Part shown: positions 16,942 through 26,774 of the stretch, piece after piece
Layout: each line of letters starts with the position of its first letter
Numbering within the stretch: the stretch's first letter is position 1
DNA from: Caballeronia zhejiangensis
GTDB lineage: Bacteria; Pseudomonadota; Gammaproteobacteria; Burkholderiales; Burkholderiaceae
Length of the DNA: 64,000 nucleotides
Direction of reading: 5' to 3'
Assembly (NCBI RefSeq): GCF_000698575.1
Contig: NZ_JFHD01000015.1
Coordinates: 99,272 to 163,271 of the forward strand
The notes under the pieces: model-generated
Databases searched by the model: none
Told to the model about the DNA's origin: nothing
The model's input: only the letters and a program-made list of their open reading frames with translations
Made by a program: the position numbers and the translations under genes

Positions 16942-17856
16942 ATGCAGCGGCAATTCGACGACCTTCTTCTCGGCAGCATCGAACTCTTCTGCCTTGCAGC
17001 CGAACTCGGCAGCTTCACGCTCGCGGCGACCGCTGCGAGCGTCACGCCGGCGGCCGTGAGCCGCTCGGTCGCGCGACTCGAAAAGCGCCTCGCCGTGCGG
17101 CTTTTCGTGCGTACGACGCGCCAGATTCGACTGACCGATGCAGGACGTCGCTACTTCGAGCAATGTCGCGATGCGCTCAATCGTCTCGCGGAAGCGGAGC
17201 GCGAAGCCACCGGCCAGCAGACGACGCCGAAGGGCGTGTTGCGCATCAGCATGCCGACGCCTTACGGGCATTACCGCATGCTGCCGTTGCTTGCGGAGTT
17301 CAGAGAGCGTTATCCCGATGTCACGGTCGAAGCGCATCTGAGCAACCGCAACATCGACTTCGCCGATGAAGGTTTCGACCTCGCGATACGCGGACGCGCA
17401 CCCCGCGATTCCGGTCTGATCGCGCGCAAGCTCGAAGATGCGGAGTTGGTCACGGTGGCGTCGCCGGCTTATCTGAAGCGCGCGGGCGTGCCGAAAACAA
17501 TCGAAGATCTGCTCGCGCACGAATGCATCCAGTTCGAGATGCCAAGCACCGGACGGCCCGTGCCGTGGCTCTTCATGCAGAACGGCGAACTCGTGGAAAT
17601 CACGACGCAAGGCGGCTACGGCACGTCCGGCGATGCGCTCGCGGGCATTCCGCTCGCGCGTCACGGCGCGGGTCTGTTCCAGATTTATCGCTTCACCGTC
17701 GAGGAAGAATTGCGCGCGGGCACGCTTGTCGAGGTGCTGCGCGATTACGGCGGATGCAGCAGGCCGTTCATCCTGCTGTATCCGCACGGCAGACATTTGT
17801 CGTCGCGCGTGCGGGCTTTTGTCGACTTCGTCGTCGAGAAGCTCGGCACGCGTTGA
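16942..17856 (+). CDS. LysR-family transcriptional regulator
   Basis: 304 residues from ATG 16942 (MQRQFDDLL). HTH at residues 22-42 (GSFTLAATAASVTPAAVSRS), then FVRTTRQIRLTDAGR and the effector domain with GFDLAIRGRAPRDSGLIARKL. It is followed 25 bp later by a nitronate-monooxygenase-like gene in the same direction, so here regulator and probable target are co-linear rather than divergent. Effector unknown. Confidence 0.9.
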   Translation: MQRQFDDLLLGSIELFCLAAELGSFTLAATAASVTPAAVSRSVARLEKRLAVRLFVRTTRQIRLTDAGRRYFEQCRDALNRLAEAEREATGQQTTPKGVLRISMPTPYGHYRMLPLLAEFRERYPDVTVEAHLSNRNIDFADEGFDLAIRGRAPRDSGLIARKLEDAELVTVASPAYLKRAGVPKTIEDLLAHECIQFEMPSTGRPVPWLFMQNGELVEITTQGGYGTSGDALAGIPLARHGAGLFQIYRFTVEEELRAGTLVEVLRDYGGCSRPFILLYPHGRHLSSRVRAFVDFVVEKLGTR

Positions 17857-17881
17857 ATCAACGTTCAGAGGATGCACATTC

Positions 17882-18973
17882 ATGAGCAAGAACGCATTGA
17901 CATCGCTACTCGGCATCGACGTGCCGATCATTCAGGCGCCGATGGCCGGCGTCAGCACGCCCGCGCTCGCGGCGGCCGTATCGAATGGGGGCGGGCTCGG
18001 CTCGCTCGGCGTCGGCGCGATGAACGCGGAAGGCGCGCGCAAGGTGATTCGCGAGACGCGCGAGCTGACGAGCAAGCCGTTCAACATCAACGTGTTCTGT
18101 CATGAGCCGGCCCGCGCCGACGCCGCTATCGAGCAGGCATGGACGAACTGGCTCGCGCCGGTGTTCGCGCAATACGGCGCGACGCCGCCCGCGAAGCTGA
18201 GCGAGATTTATACGAGCTTCGTCGTCGATGATGCCATGCTCCGGGTCTTCGTCGAAGAGAAGCCCGCGATCGTGAGTTTTCACTTCGGCTTGCCGTCGAA
18301 GGAATACATCGATGCGTTGCGCAACGCGGGCATCAAACTGATTGCGTCCGCAACCAATTTGCGTGAGGCGGAGCAGGTCGTCGCGGCGGGCATGGATGCG
18401 ATCGTCGCGCAGGGCATCGAAGCGGGCGGACATCGCGGCATCTTCGATCCGCAAGCCGACGACGACAACCTCGGCACGTTCGCGCTGACGCGTCTTCTCG
18501 CCAGCAAGTTCGATGTGCCCGTGATCGCGGCGGGCGGCATCATGGACGGCGCGGGGATTGCGGCGGCGCTTGCGCTGGGCGCACAGGCCGCGCAATTGGG
18601 CACGGCGTTCGTGCCTTGCACGGAGACGTCGATCGATGCGGGCTACCGTCGCGCGATCTTGACCGATGCGGCCGAACGCACGACGTTCACATCGGCGATT
18701 TCGGGGCGCAAGGCGCGCGGCCTCGTCAACAAGTTCACCGAACTCGGGCGCGCCGAAGGAGCGCCTGCCATTCCCGCGTATCCGATTACCTACGATGCAG
18801 GCAAGGCATTGCACGCAGTGGCGAAAGCAAAGAGCGAATTCGGCTACGGCGCGCAATGGGCAGGGCAAGCCGCCGCGCTCGCGCGCGAGTTGCCCGCCGC
18901 CGAATTGATGGCGCGGCTGCAAGACGAACTGCGGGAAAGCATCGCGGGATTGCAGCGATATGCATCGCGTTGA
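17882..18973 (+). CDS. NAD(P)H-dependent flavin oxidoreductase / nitronate monooxygenase family
   Basis: 363 residues from ATG 17882. It has an FMN-binding TIM barrel with the family starting motif PIIQAPMAGVSTPALAAAVS, the GIEAGGHRG phosphate-binding loop near residue 182 and PVIAAGGIMDGAGIAAAL, followed by GTAFVPC-type sequence. These features match class I nitronate monooxygenases and 2-nitropropane dioxygenase-like enzymes, which oxidise toxic alkyl nitronates. Follows a LysR gene; ends 5 bp from a convergent pilin-like gene. Confidence 0.85.
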   Translation: MSKNALTSLLGIDVPIIQAPMAGVSTPALAAAVSNGGGLGSLGVGAMNAEGARKVIRETRELTSKPFNINVFCHEPARADAAIEQAWTNWLAPVFAQYGATPPAKLSEIYTSFVVDDAMLRVFVEEKPAIVSFHFGLPSKEYIDALRNAGIKLIASATNLREAEQVVAAGMDAIVAQGIEAGGHRGIFDPQADDDNLGTFALTRLLASKFDVPVIAAGGIMDGAGIAAALALGAQAAQLGTAFVPCTETSIDAGYRRAILTDAAERTTFTSAISGRKARGLVNKFTELGRAEGAPAIPAYPITYDAGKALHAVAKAKSEFGYGAQWAGQAAALARELPAAELMARLQDELRESIAGLQRYASR

Positions 18974-18978
18974 ATGCG

Positions 18979-19458
18979 CTAGTTGTATTGGGTGACGACG
19001 GTCACGAGCGTCGTCGATTCGGCGCGCGCGTTTTCGGATCGCCGTATCAGAAGCGCGCCGCCTGCCGGGCCTACGTGATATGAGCGGCCCAGGGACGGCC
19101 CGACGCGCTGTCCCGCGCCGTCGATGAAATGCGAGCTCACCGCAGCGGCACGATCGCCCACTACGACCAACGAAACCTCCGCGCTCGGCGCATTGTGCGG
19201 TGGCGCGTAATAGGTGACAACGGCGGAGGAACGTACGCCTTTCACATCAGCGGAATCGTTCTGGAATCCACTGGTTCCGAGCATGGAAGCAGATCCGGAA
19301 ACGATGTCAAACGGCGGCGCAACCAATGCACCTCTGAACGTGATCGTGCCGCCCGGAACGAGTGTCGCGAAAGCCGGCACGCAAAGCCCGGCAAGGGAAC
19401 TCACGACGGCGCAGCGCAGCGCGTGCCGGGCAATAGTCAACCACTTCGCTTTTCTCAT
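18979..19458 (-). CDS. Fimbrial subunit-like exported protein
   Basis: 159 residues with a signal peptide (hydrophobic residues 14-30, cleavage near PAFA). The mature part begins with VPGGTITFRGALVAPPFDI and ends with TLVTVVTQYN, a start and a beta-zipper-like end typical of chaperone-usher pilins, but it has no cysteines, so the usual pilin disulfide is missing. It lies downstream of a damaged chaperone/usher set and is separated from it by a terminator and 300 bp, making it an orphan. A role as pilin is inferred. Confidence 0.6.
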   Translation of the reverse strand: MRKAKWLTIARHALRCAVVSSLAGLCVPAFATLVPGGTITFRGALVAPPFDIVSGSASMLGTSGFQNDSADVKGVRSSAVVTYYAPPHNAPSAEVSLVVVGDRAAAVSSHFIDGAGQRVGPSLGRSYHVGPAGGALLIRRSENARAESTTLVTVVTQYN

Positions 19459-19763
19459 CTCGGCCCCTGTAATGAAACTTCTTGTGCTCGGGATTCCTTA
19501 TCTGCGCGCTGCGGGAACATAATCAGCTTAAGAACATAATAAGACGTATCCTATTTTTGGAGCAAATCTTTTTTGAGATTTGATAGATGCCTGCGAGACG
19601 GCATGCAAATAACTCATGTCGATCCTTTTAGGCAACAAAAAACGCGCAATGGGAAATTCCCGATGCGCGTTTCAAGCGTATTAGAGCGAACTGCTCTGGC
19701 AAAGCCAGAAGGGTTACGTGAACGAACTCAAGGTATTCGGCACGTCAATGCACTCTTGCACAG
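19459..19763. other. Intergenic region with one terminator, no gene seen
   Basis: About 305 bp, visibly richer in A/T than the chromosome around it (for example 19510-19600). It holds the minus-strand terminator at 19636-19672 and, presumably, the promoter of the pilin-like gene. Short open frames here show no coding bias. Confidence 0.5.
19636..19672 (-). terminator. Rho-independent terminator of the TolC/exporter operon
   Basis: On the minus strand the arms are AAACGCGCA and TGCGCGTTT (plus-strand positions 19664-19672 and 19640-19648) with inner GGGA/TCCC, followed by a TTTTTT run (plus A run 19637-19642). It lies about 90 bp after the TolC-family stop at 19764. Confidence 0.8.
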
Positions 19764-21101
19764 TCAGCGTAAGGATGGTCCGTTGTCCGATGTTTTCGCG
19801 CAGCACAACAGCGTGTTTGCGTAGGAAATATCGTCGATGGTCAGGGACGCAACGTTCGCCTTCAATTGCAACGAGGAAACGATAACCTCGTATCGAGAAC
19901 GCATGAGATCGCGGCGAACCGTAAAGTACGAGTCGAGCGCACGCAGAACGTCGACCTGCGTCCGGCTGCCGACCTTGAAGCCCGTTTCGGTTGCGGCCAA
20001 TGCTTCCTTTGATGTCTGCAATAGCTGTTCGAGTGAGATACTCCGAACGCGCGCCTTTAGATATGCAGCGTAGTTTTCGCGCGCATCCTTCTCGGCCGTG
20101 AAGGACGCGGATTCGATCGCGTCCTGCGCTTTGTCTTGCTGCGCCAGGCTTTGCTTCAATCGCGCCTGTATCTCTCCGCCGGAGAAGAGCGGCATCATCA
20201 CTTGGAGCATGGCTGTGGTCGTGGTGGTCGGGCGCGCATAGCCCGACGCTGCGCCAGCCGGCGTGTAGGTGCCGGTAAGCGAGACGACCGGATAGTGCGC
20301 CGCACGCGCCTTTTTCGAATCCATCTTCGCGATTTCGAGGTCGAGCTGTTTCGATTGCACATCGTAGCCGCTCGAACTCGCCTGACCGGCCCAGACATCC
20401 GGATCTTCCGGCTCGATACGCGGCAGCTTCGTGCCCGCTGCAAGACCCGCAAGCGGCGAGAATGGCTTGCCGCTCATCTGCTGTAGAACGCGACGCTTCA
20501 CCTCCATGTCCTGACGCGCGTCGGCGTTTTGAATCCGCGCCTGGGCGAGAGCGACATCGATATCGCGCTCGTCTATGACAGTCGCTTCGCCGGCGGCGCG
20601 CTTACGGCGCGTTTGCCTGTGCTGTTCATCGATGGCGGCGAGATATTCGCTCGTACGTTCGAGTTCGTCCTCCGCCGCGAGCGCATCGAAATAGGCGCGA
20701 ACCGCCTTGAGCATCGCCGCTTGCTGCGCGGCCGCGAATTGCACCGCGCCTTGAGCGACGACCAGATCGGCCTGCTGATAGGTCGTCCATTTGGCCCAGT
20801 CGAAGAGGGGCTGCGCGGCCTGAAAAGTCCATCCGTTTTGCCAATAGCTCTGACGCGGAAAACCGTCCGTTTTGATTTCGTTATACGCACGGCCCCATCC
20901 TCCGCTTATCTGCGGCAGCAAGGCAGCTCGCGCAATGGGAATGGCCTGCTTCGACGCCTCATAGGCGGCGCGTGCCTGCGCGAGATCGGCATCCTGTGAG
21001 AGCGACGCATTCACCATATCGAGCAGATCGCTCGCGCATGTCTGATTAGCCAGCGTCATGCAGACCGCAACCAAGACTGCTGAGAATCCCGGCTTCTTCA
21101 T
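19764..21101 (-). CDS. TolC-family outer membrane efflux protein
   Basis: 445 residues with signal peptide (residues 1-23, ...NQTCA). The mature protein has two repeats of long helical hairpin plus strand, including ARAALLPQISGGWGRAYNE and AAHYPVVSLTGTYTPAGAA, and the final GSRTQVDVLRALDSYFTVRR. This matches the outer membrane channel of type I secretion systems. The start overlaps the upstream exporter stop by 4 nt (ATGA at 21098-21101), so they are one operon. No membrane fusion protein gene is present next to it. Confidence 0.85.
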   Translation of the reverse strand: MKKPGFSAVLVAVCMTLANQTCASDLLDMVNASLSQDADLAQARAAYEASKQAIPIARAALLPQISGGWGRAYNEIKTDGFPRQSYWQNGWTFQAAQPLFDWAKWTTYQQADLVVAQGAVQFAAAQQAAMLKAVRAYFDALAAEDELERTSEYLAAIDEQHRQTRRKRAAGEATVIDERDIDVALAQARIQNADARQDMEVKRRVLQQMSGKPFSPLAGLAAGTKLPRIEPEDPDVWAGQASSSGYDVQSKQLDLEIAKMDSKKARAAHYPVVSLTGTYTPAGAASGYARPTTTTTAMLQVMMPLFSGGEIQARLKQSLAQQDKAQDAIESASFTAEKDARENYAAYLKARVRSISLEQLLQTSKEALAATETGFKVGSRTQVDVLRALDSYFTVRRDLMRSRYEVIVSSLQLKANVASLTIDDISYANTLLCCAKTSDNGPSLR

Positions 21102-22582
21102 GCGTCCACCAGCACCGGATCAGATGCTTGCACGACGTGTTCAGGCACGAGCCCGCCATTGGCGAATGCATAGCGCATGTCGAATGCCGATGCCAAAGCC
21201 ATATCGTGGGTGATGACCACCACCGTTTGCTTCAGACTGCGAAGCAGTTGCGCAATGTGCTTCACAGATGCGGGATCAAGATTCGAAGTAGGCTCATCGA
21301 GCATCAGTATCTCGCGTTGTTGATAGAGCGCGCGCGCCAGCAAAAGACGTTGACGCTGCCCCGCAGAGATGTTGGCAATCGTGTCGCTGATGACGGTTCG
21401 CGTGCGCATCGGCAGACGCATGACATCGTCGAGAAGGCCCACGTCGGAAAGCAGCCTGTGTATGCGGTCGTCGTCGGGATTCGCCGCAAACAAGGTGATA
21501 TTGTCGGCAATCGAGCCGTGAAGGATGATGTCGCCCTGGCGCATATGAGCCATGTGGCGCCGAATTTCATCGACGGCAAGATTCGGCCACGCGATTCCGT
21601 TGAGTTCGATATGCCCTTCCCGCAGAGGCTCGGCCGCCGATAAGAGCTTGAATACCGTGGACTTGCCGCTCCCCGAAGGACCGGTGATGACGATCTTGTC
21701 GCCTTTGCGAATCGAAAGATTGAGATCGGCCAGCACGGGTTTATCGGATACGCCGTAGCTGAACGTCACGTTACGCATTTCGATACTCGAGAAATCGCGT
21801 ATCTCCGTCGCCCGTTCGCTCGCGCTCAATGGCGTGTAAGTTTCGGTCTGTGCTTCGACGATGTCGTCGACCCGCGCGACCGGCACGCTCAACATGAAGT
21901 ACTGAAACATCGCGTTGATGGCGTTGGCAAAACGCTCCGACATCAACGACTTGTAGATCAGGAACGAATAGAACACGCCGACCGAAACGACGCCGCCGAG
22001 CATGAGCCGTGCCGCCATGTATGTGATAACCACGGTGTCCGCGTAGTTGACGAGTTTGAGCAGGCTGTCGCGCGTGCAGTTCAATCGGCTCTTCGCGAGC
22101 GCTGCCACGGCATACGCCTTGAAGATCGTCATGTAGATCGACGTGCGTCGAGTCTCGCCCTGTGCAAGCTTGAGCAACGACGCCGCGCGGATGGTCTCGA
22201 TCAGCGCGTCATCGCAACGGGCCGACGTTTCCGTGACCAGCGCGTGATTGTCGCGCATCGCGGGATACATGCTCAACGCCAGCGCCACGTACGCGGCGAA
22301 TACCACGAGTGCAATGAGCGTCAGTTGCCGGCTTTGGATAAGCATGAGTATGAGCGCGAGCGTTCCTACCGCCACGTCGATGCACAACGAGACGATGGAG
22401 CGCGTCGCGTAGCCGGTGATCTCGTCCTGCGCCTTCACGCGCGCGAATACATCGCCGACGTGCCGCTTCTCGAACCATGGCATCGGATTGCGCAGAAGAT
22501 GCCCGATGAGTCCTTCCGTCGAGTTGATTTGGACCAGATTGAAGATCAATTCGGTGAGGTACTTCTGCACGTATTCGCTCAA
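21098..22582 (-). pseudogene. Bacteriocin-type ABC exporter (permease-ATPase), N-terminally truncated
   Basis: The recognisable homology starts at FASIFVFGALSEYV and continues as a CvaB/RaxB-like exporter: MPWFEKRHVGDVFARV, membrane segments near LALILMLIQ and LTLIALVVFAAYV, Walker A GPSGSGKST, signature SAGQRQRL and Walker B ILMLDEPTSNLD, ending in an intact ATPase. The C39 peptidase domain (about 130 residues) and the first membrane helices are absent; the upstream frame is the out-of-frame 3' end of the usher gene. The only plausible re-start is TTG 22582, whose bases overlap the usher stop (TTGA), giving 494 residues. Probably non-functional as a maturing exporter. Confidence 0.75.
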
Positions 22583-24783
22583 CGCGCCAAAAACGAAAAT
22601 GCTTGCGAAGGTACGATTGCATGCCCCCAGGGATCGATACGAAGCCCTGCAGCATTCGCGACGCGCGCGCCTGCCGCATCCTTCGCTTCGACGACAGCCA
22701 CGGTGTCGCTCATGTTGGGTGTAAAAGCGACACCGCCACGCCACGCCACGATCCCGCCGGAAATACCTGCTCCAACCTGGTTGTAGTGGCGTCCGGTGCT
22801 TGCGTTGGCCGTCAATAGCGCGAACGGCGACGAATAGCCCATATTCGCGCCGCCGTTGAGCGCGCTGCCACCGTATGTGCCACCGTCGGAATACGTACCG
22901 TTGACGCCGTAACTGAACGCATTGTCGTTGCCGAGCGTGCCCGAAATGGACTGCTGGACACTGGTGCTCTTATTACTCGTATCGTGCTGGACATAGGTGC
23001 TAGATTGAGGCGCGCGCGAGCCCAATCCCAGAGGCACTGATAGCGTCAGCATGATGCGGTTGTCCCACTTATTCGTTCCGACCTCGTACTGTCGGACGAC
23101 CGATGCGCCATAAGTCATGCGCTTCCAGCTATTGCTATAGCCAATCTGGTATTGCGTATCGTGGTTTGCGCGATTCCAATAGCTCGTGAGCGAACCCATC
23201 GCATAGAGATTACCGAATCGGCCGCCTTCTCCGAGACTCTGATTCAGCACGAACTGAAGACGGGACTTCTGCATTCCCGTCATTGCATCGGGGTGGCCGT
23301 CCTGATAGAGCTGACGTTGCTGCACGGCATCCGGCAGCGAAAAGAAACCGCTAGTCGAATACCGATAAGCAGCAATGGCAATATTGGTGCTCGTCGCTTC
23401 AAGCAGACGACTGTAGCTCAACCGTACACTGGTACCGTTGCGCGAGCCATAGCCTTTGAAACTGGCGCTCGCCTGCGTGACATCGAGGGCGACGGCGCCT
23501 ATTTTCGTATTGAGCGCGGCCCCCAACATGCCGGAGACATACATGTCCGCGCCAATGAATCCGCCATAGACCGTGAGGAAATTGCTGAGACCGCGCTGAA
23601 TCGTAAACTGTGAAACGAACGGGTGAATGTCGATGTTCGGATCGCGATATTCGCCGATCGTGGCACTGTAGCGAGTCATGCCGGCGCGCAACGAATTGAC
23701 GGCCGCCGCATAGGGCACCGTGGAAATACGCTGGGAACCGTCGGCCTCGGTCACGATTACATCGAGATTGCCGCCGTAACCGGTCGGATAAAGGTCGTTG
23801 ATTTCGAACGGCCCCGGCGGAACATTCGTTTCATAGATGATGTTTCCGTTCTGCCGAATCTGAACTCTTGCGTTGCTGTTTGCGATGCCGCGCACGATAG
23901 GAGCATAGCCGCGTTGCGACTCCGGATACATCCGGTCGTCGGTGCCGAGCGTTACGCCGAGCACGCCATAACTGTCGAACAATGCGCCATCGGTGAAGGT
24001 ATCGCCACCCGTCAACTGGCTCTTGATGTCCTTGAAGTCACGCTGCAGGTAGGTTTGAATCGTCTGATAATGCTGCCCGCTGACATTGTCATGCGTCAGA
24101 TTGCCTTGGTAGCGGAATCGCCACGGGCCGGCATTGATCCCGCCGATCAGGCCGAGATACTGTGAGTCGTTATTGAACCCGCCGGATGAGCTGTGGTAGG
24201 TATTCGCGTTGTACTGGAGCGAAGCTGCAGGCACGCCTTCGTCCCAGAATTTCGGATCAACGTAACCGCGCGCTCTCGTATTCAACACGATTTGCGGAAT
24301 ACTGACTTCGAGACGCTGCTCGCCGCTATCGAATGATGCCGTGGCATCGGTTATCAGATCAGCGAGCGACGGACACGTTTTATCCGCGTCATCGAGTGCG
24401 GCCAATGCTTCGGGAGTCAATTTCCGGATGTCGACGCCGAATTGCGTCAAAAGATCGGACGTCATGCAGGGGTGCACGACGCCGTCACCGTTTTGGGGTC
24501 CACGAATCTCGATGCCGAGTTTGCCTTTCCACTCGTTGTTCACATAAGTGTCGGCACGATAGGTGCCGGGCAGGATTTCCTGCCCTTTGTTGAAGCGGGA
24601 TATATCCACCTTTTCGCCGCTTCCCGATTCGAGAAACTGTTCGTTGAATTCGACGGCAGAATACTTCGTTGCGGCGTCGGCGTACGCATGCGAACTGGCA
24701 CTCATGGCTGCGAGAGCTTGCAGAGTGACGAAGTACATCGGATTCAACTTGTGAACCGACGGGAAATTGCGGCGGTCTTTCAT
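22579..24783 (-). pseudogene. Fimbrial usher, C-terminally truncated
   Basis: 734 residues. After an N-terminal signal-like region (LQALAAMSASSHAYA) it has the usher N-domain (FNEQFLESGS), the beta-barrel and plug with RGIANSNARVQIRQNGNIIY and VPPGPFEINDLYPTGYGGNL. It breaks off at GLRIDPWGHAIVPS followed by only eight unrelated residues. Ushers normally continue for roughly 100-130 more residues with the last barrel strands and the C-terminal domains that accept chaperone-subunit complexes. The break coincides with the start of exporter homology, so it is a fusion point. It should not assemble pili. Confidence 0.8.
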
Positions 24784-24930
24784 TTTCGATTCGATCAGCC
24801 AAACGTATGACAGCGTGTCTCACACACGTCATCGCACTACGCACGCGGAGATACTTTCCGGGATGAAACGTATAAAGACTTAGGAATGCGTCTTGATCTG
24901 TTGAAGCAGAACCATACGAACTTAAGTGGC

Positions 24931-25587
24931 TCAGGGCGCAACGTCGGCTTCGCCGTTTTGCGGCCCGCCATAGTCATTGATGGCGGTATAGTTCACCTTC
25001 GATCCCTGACTGGGAAACGTCCCTTTCAAGGGAAACTTCTTTGTTTCGCCTGGCCCCACCATTCCACCTTGATCGAAGGCGGCCACATTACTGCCTCGAC
25101 CGAACTGGATTCGATCGAATGAGATGTGATAAGGCGTAGGGTTAGTCGCCTCGATCATGTTTTGATCGCCATCGTGTTTCAAATGCCAGATCACCTGAGC
25201 AGGCGCATCCGTGACTTGTCCTTTGAGCCCGTTAGGCCGGAAGAAGAACTTAATGCGCGTACGGAAAGCCAGTTGCAGTTGATTGGGGCTTGCTTCATCC
25301 CCGGTTGGCTTCGGCGGCACTTCGAGCACATTCAGATAGAAGAGGGATTCCTTGTCGGCAGGAAGCTCCTCACCGGTACTCATGATCCGCAAGGTTTGCG
25401 ATTTACCCGGATCGATCCGCATGATGGGCGGCATGATGGTAAAAGGCACCTCGATGCTGTCGGGCTTCGCGTTCGGATCGCCCCGGTCGATCCATACCTT
25501 GGTCAACCCCGGGAGCTTTCCGTTGTTTGTTAATTTGACGGTATCTGGGGATAACGTGCCTTCTCGAATCCTGCGATCCCAGGCCAA
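24931..25587 (-). pseudogene. Periplasmic fimbrial chaperone lacking signal peptide
   Basis: From TTG 25587 the frame gives 218 residues. From TVKLTNNGKLPGLTKVWIDR on, it follows the PapD/FimC family: PFTIMPPIMRIDPGKSQTLRI, ESLFYLNVLEVPPKP and IKFFFRPNGLKG, then the second Ig domain. The first beta strand and the signal peptide, normally before this, are replaced by WDRRIREGTLSPD and AT-rich sequence; there is no ATG or export signal. It was presumably cut by the same rearrangements that damaged the usher, whose gene follows 147 bp later. Confidence 0.7.
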
Positions 25588-25847
25588 ATGCTGGAAACGG
25601 ATATTAAGGGTTCCAAATGAAAATAGAAAGTCTGGAAATCCTAAATAATTATCCGTTAATAAATGCCTTAAAGCAGTAGTTAGAAATAATTCTAAAGCCG
25701 CATTTAGAACTATTTCTAACTTGGTATTTGAAACTGATTTTGGCCCGGCCGCTGGGCGCTTGCGCAGACTAAATCGAATCAGGCGGAGGATTTAGATTAT
25801 TTCCTAACGCAGTTCCCGAGATTCCGAACTCGATGGCAATCTTTGGC
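25588..25847. other. AT-rich intergenic segment with long hairpin
   Basis: 260 bp between the chaperone remnant and the LysR gene. It is much richer in A/T than everything around it from 25600 to 25740 and contains the 44-bp near-perfect inverted repeat at 25678-25721. No gene is supported although the chaperone frame remains open across it. Confidence 0.6.
25678..25721. repeat. Near-perfect 19-bp inverted repeat (hairpin)
   Basis: Arms at 25678-25696 and 25703-25721 are complementary at 18 of 19 positions, with a 6-base loop GCCGCA. The arms are A/T-rich, there is no T run after either side, so it is not a standard terminator. It may be a remnant of a small mobile element or a recombination target. 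Confidence 0.7.
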
Positions 25848-26774
25848 TTATCGGGTGGTCCGCAACGCCATGCCGCCCTCGGTCAGGCTTCTGAGTTCGT
25901 CGAGCAGACGCGCGGCTGGACGCGGCAGTATCCCGTCGCGGCGCTGAAACGCTGTCAATGTTCTGGCGGCGCGAACGCCCGGAATAGGCAGAGTCCCCAT
26001 GATCCCTGCCTTGCTTTCGGAGTCGTACATCGGTTCCGGCATCCAGCTCAGAAACGAGCATTCGGCTACCAGACTTTTAAGCACGGTCACCGAGCGCGTC
26101 CGGACGGCAATATCCGGCATGTCGAGGTTGCGAGAGAGAAACGTCTCTCGCATGTGTTCATAAGGGGCTGTACCTTTGGGCGGGATGGCCCACCGCGCGG
26201 TCAATGTGTCGGCGAGAGCGAGCTTCGGTTTCTTGCGCAATGGATGGCTGAAAGCTGCTACGACGAAGCTGTTGTCCTCCCATCGGCAGTCAGGTACGGC
26301 CACGATCTCGTCGCTGTCATTAGTGGCCGTGCTTAGAGCGAGGTCGATCTCGTAATTGATGAGCCCCTCGGCAAGGCGGTCCCACACGCCTTCGATGATT
26401 TCGACGTGCAAGTTGCCCCATTTCTCCAAGACACGATCGACCGCCAAAGGAAGGAAGTGGGCAGCGAGACTGCCAACCGCTCCCACCTTGATCGTTCCTT
26501 TGGCGAGTCCGCGCATCGCGTCGATCTCTTCGCGCGCATTTTCTGCCTCGCGCAATAGAAGTTGAGCATGCGGCAGCAAAGCAGCGCCAATATCCGTCAA
26601 CTGCATGCCTTTGACGTGCCGCTCAAAGAGCGGCGCGCCCACATCTTCCTCCAGACGCTTGATGGTTCGACTGAGTGCTGGCTGAGTCACATTGAGCGAT
26701 GCTGCGGCCCTTCCGAGGCTGCCGGACGACACGATGGTCGTAAAAGCATGCAATTGATGGAGGTTGTAGCTCAT
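25848..26774 (-). CDS. LysR-family transcriptional regulator of the mandelate cluster
   Basis: 308 residues from ATG 26774. HTH at residues 18-38 (SLGRAAASLNVTQPALSRTI), then the effector domain with NYEIDLALSTATND and LKSLVAECSFLSWMP. It diverges from the benzoylformate decarboxylase gene at 27017 over 242 bp with palindromes at 26791-26800 and 26903-26920. By position it is the likely activator of the mandelate genes, with mandelate or benzoylformate as a possible inducer (inference). Confidence 0.9.
   Translation of the reverse strand: MSYNLHQLHAFTTIVSSGSLGRAAASLNVTQPALSRTIKRLEEDVGAPLFERHVKGMQLTDIGAALLPHAQLLLREAENAREEIDAMRGLAKGTIKVGAVGSLAAHFLPLAVDRVLEKWGNLHVEIIEGVWDRLAEGLINYEIDLALSTATNDSDEIVAVPDCRWEDNSFVVAAFSHPLRKKPKLALADTLTARWAIPPKGTAPYEHMRETFLSRNLDMPDIAVRTRSVTVLKSLVAECSFLSWMPEPMYDSESKAGIMGTLPIPGVRAARTLTAFQRRDGILPRPAARLLDELRSLTEGGMALRTTR

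Noticed and set aside
15219..17045. Open frame of about 600 codons opposite mmsA
   Set aside because: mmsA on the plus strand has all catalytic residues; the antisense frame is a shadow.
22583..22744. Upstream extension of the exporter frame into the usher gene as its N-terminus
   Set aside because: The residues (MAWRCRFYTQ...) are the out-of-frame reading of conserved usher sequence and do not resemble an exporter or peptidase domain.
25678..25721. Hairpin interpreted as a Rho-independent terminator of the LysR gene
   Set aside because: The arms are A/T-rich with a GC-containing loop and no T run follows on either strand, so it does not fit a terminator.
25588..25740. Extension of the chaperone frame through the AT-rich segment
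   Set aside because: The frame has no stops but the translated text is Leu/Phe/Asn-rich because of the AT content and has no signal peptide or chaperone pattern.
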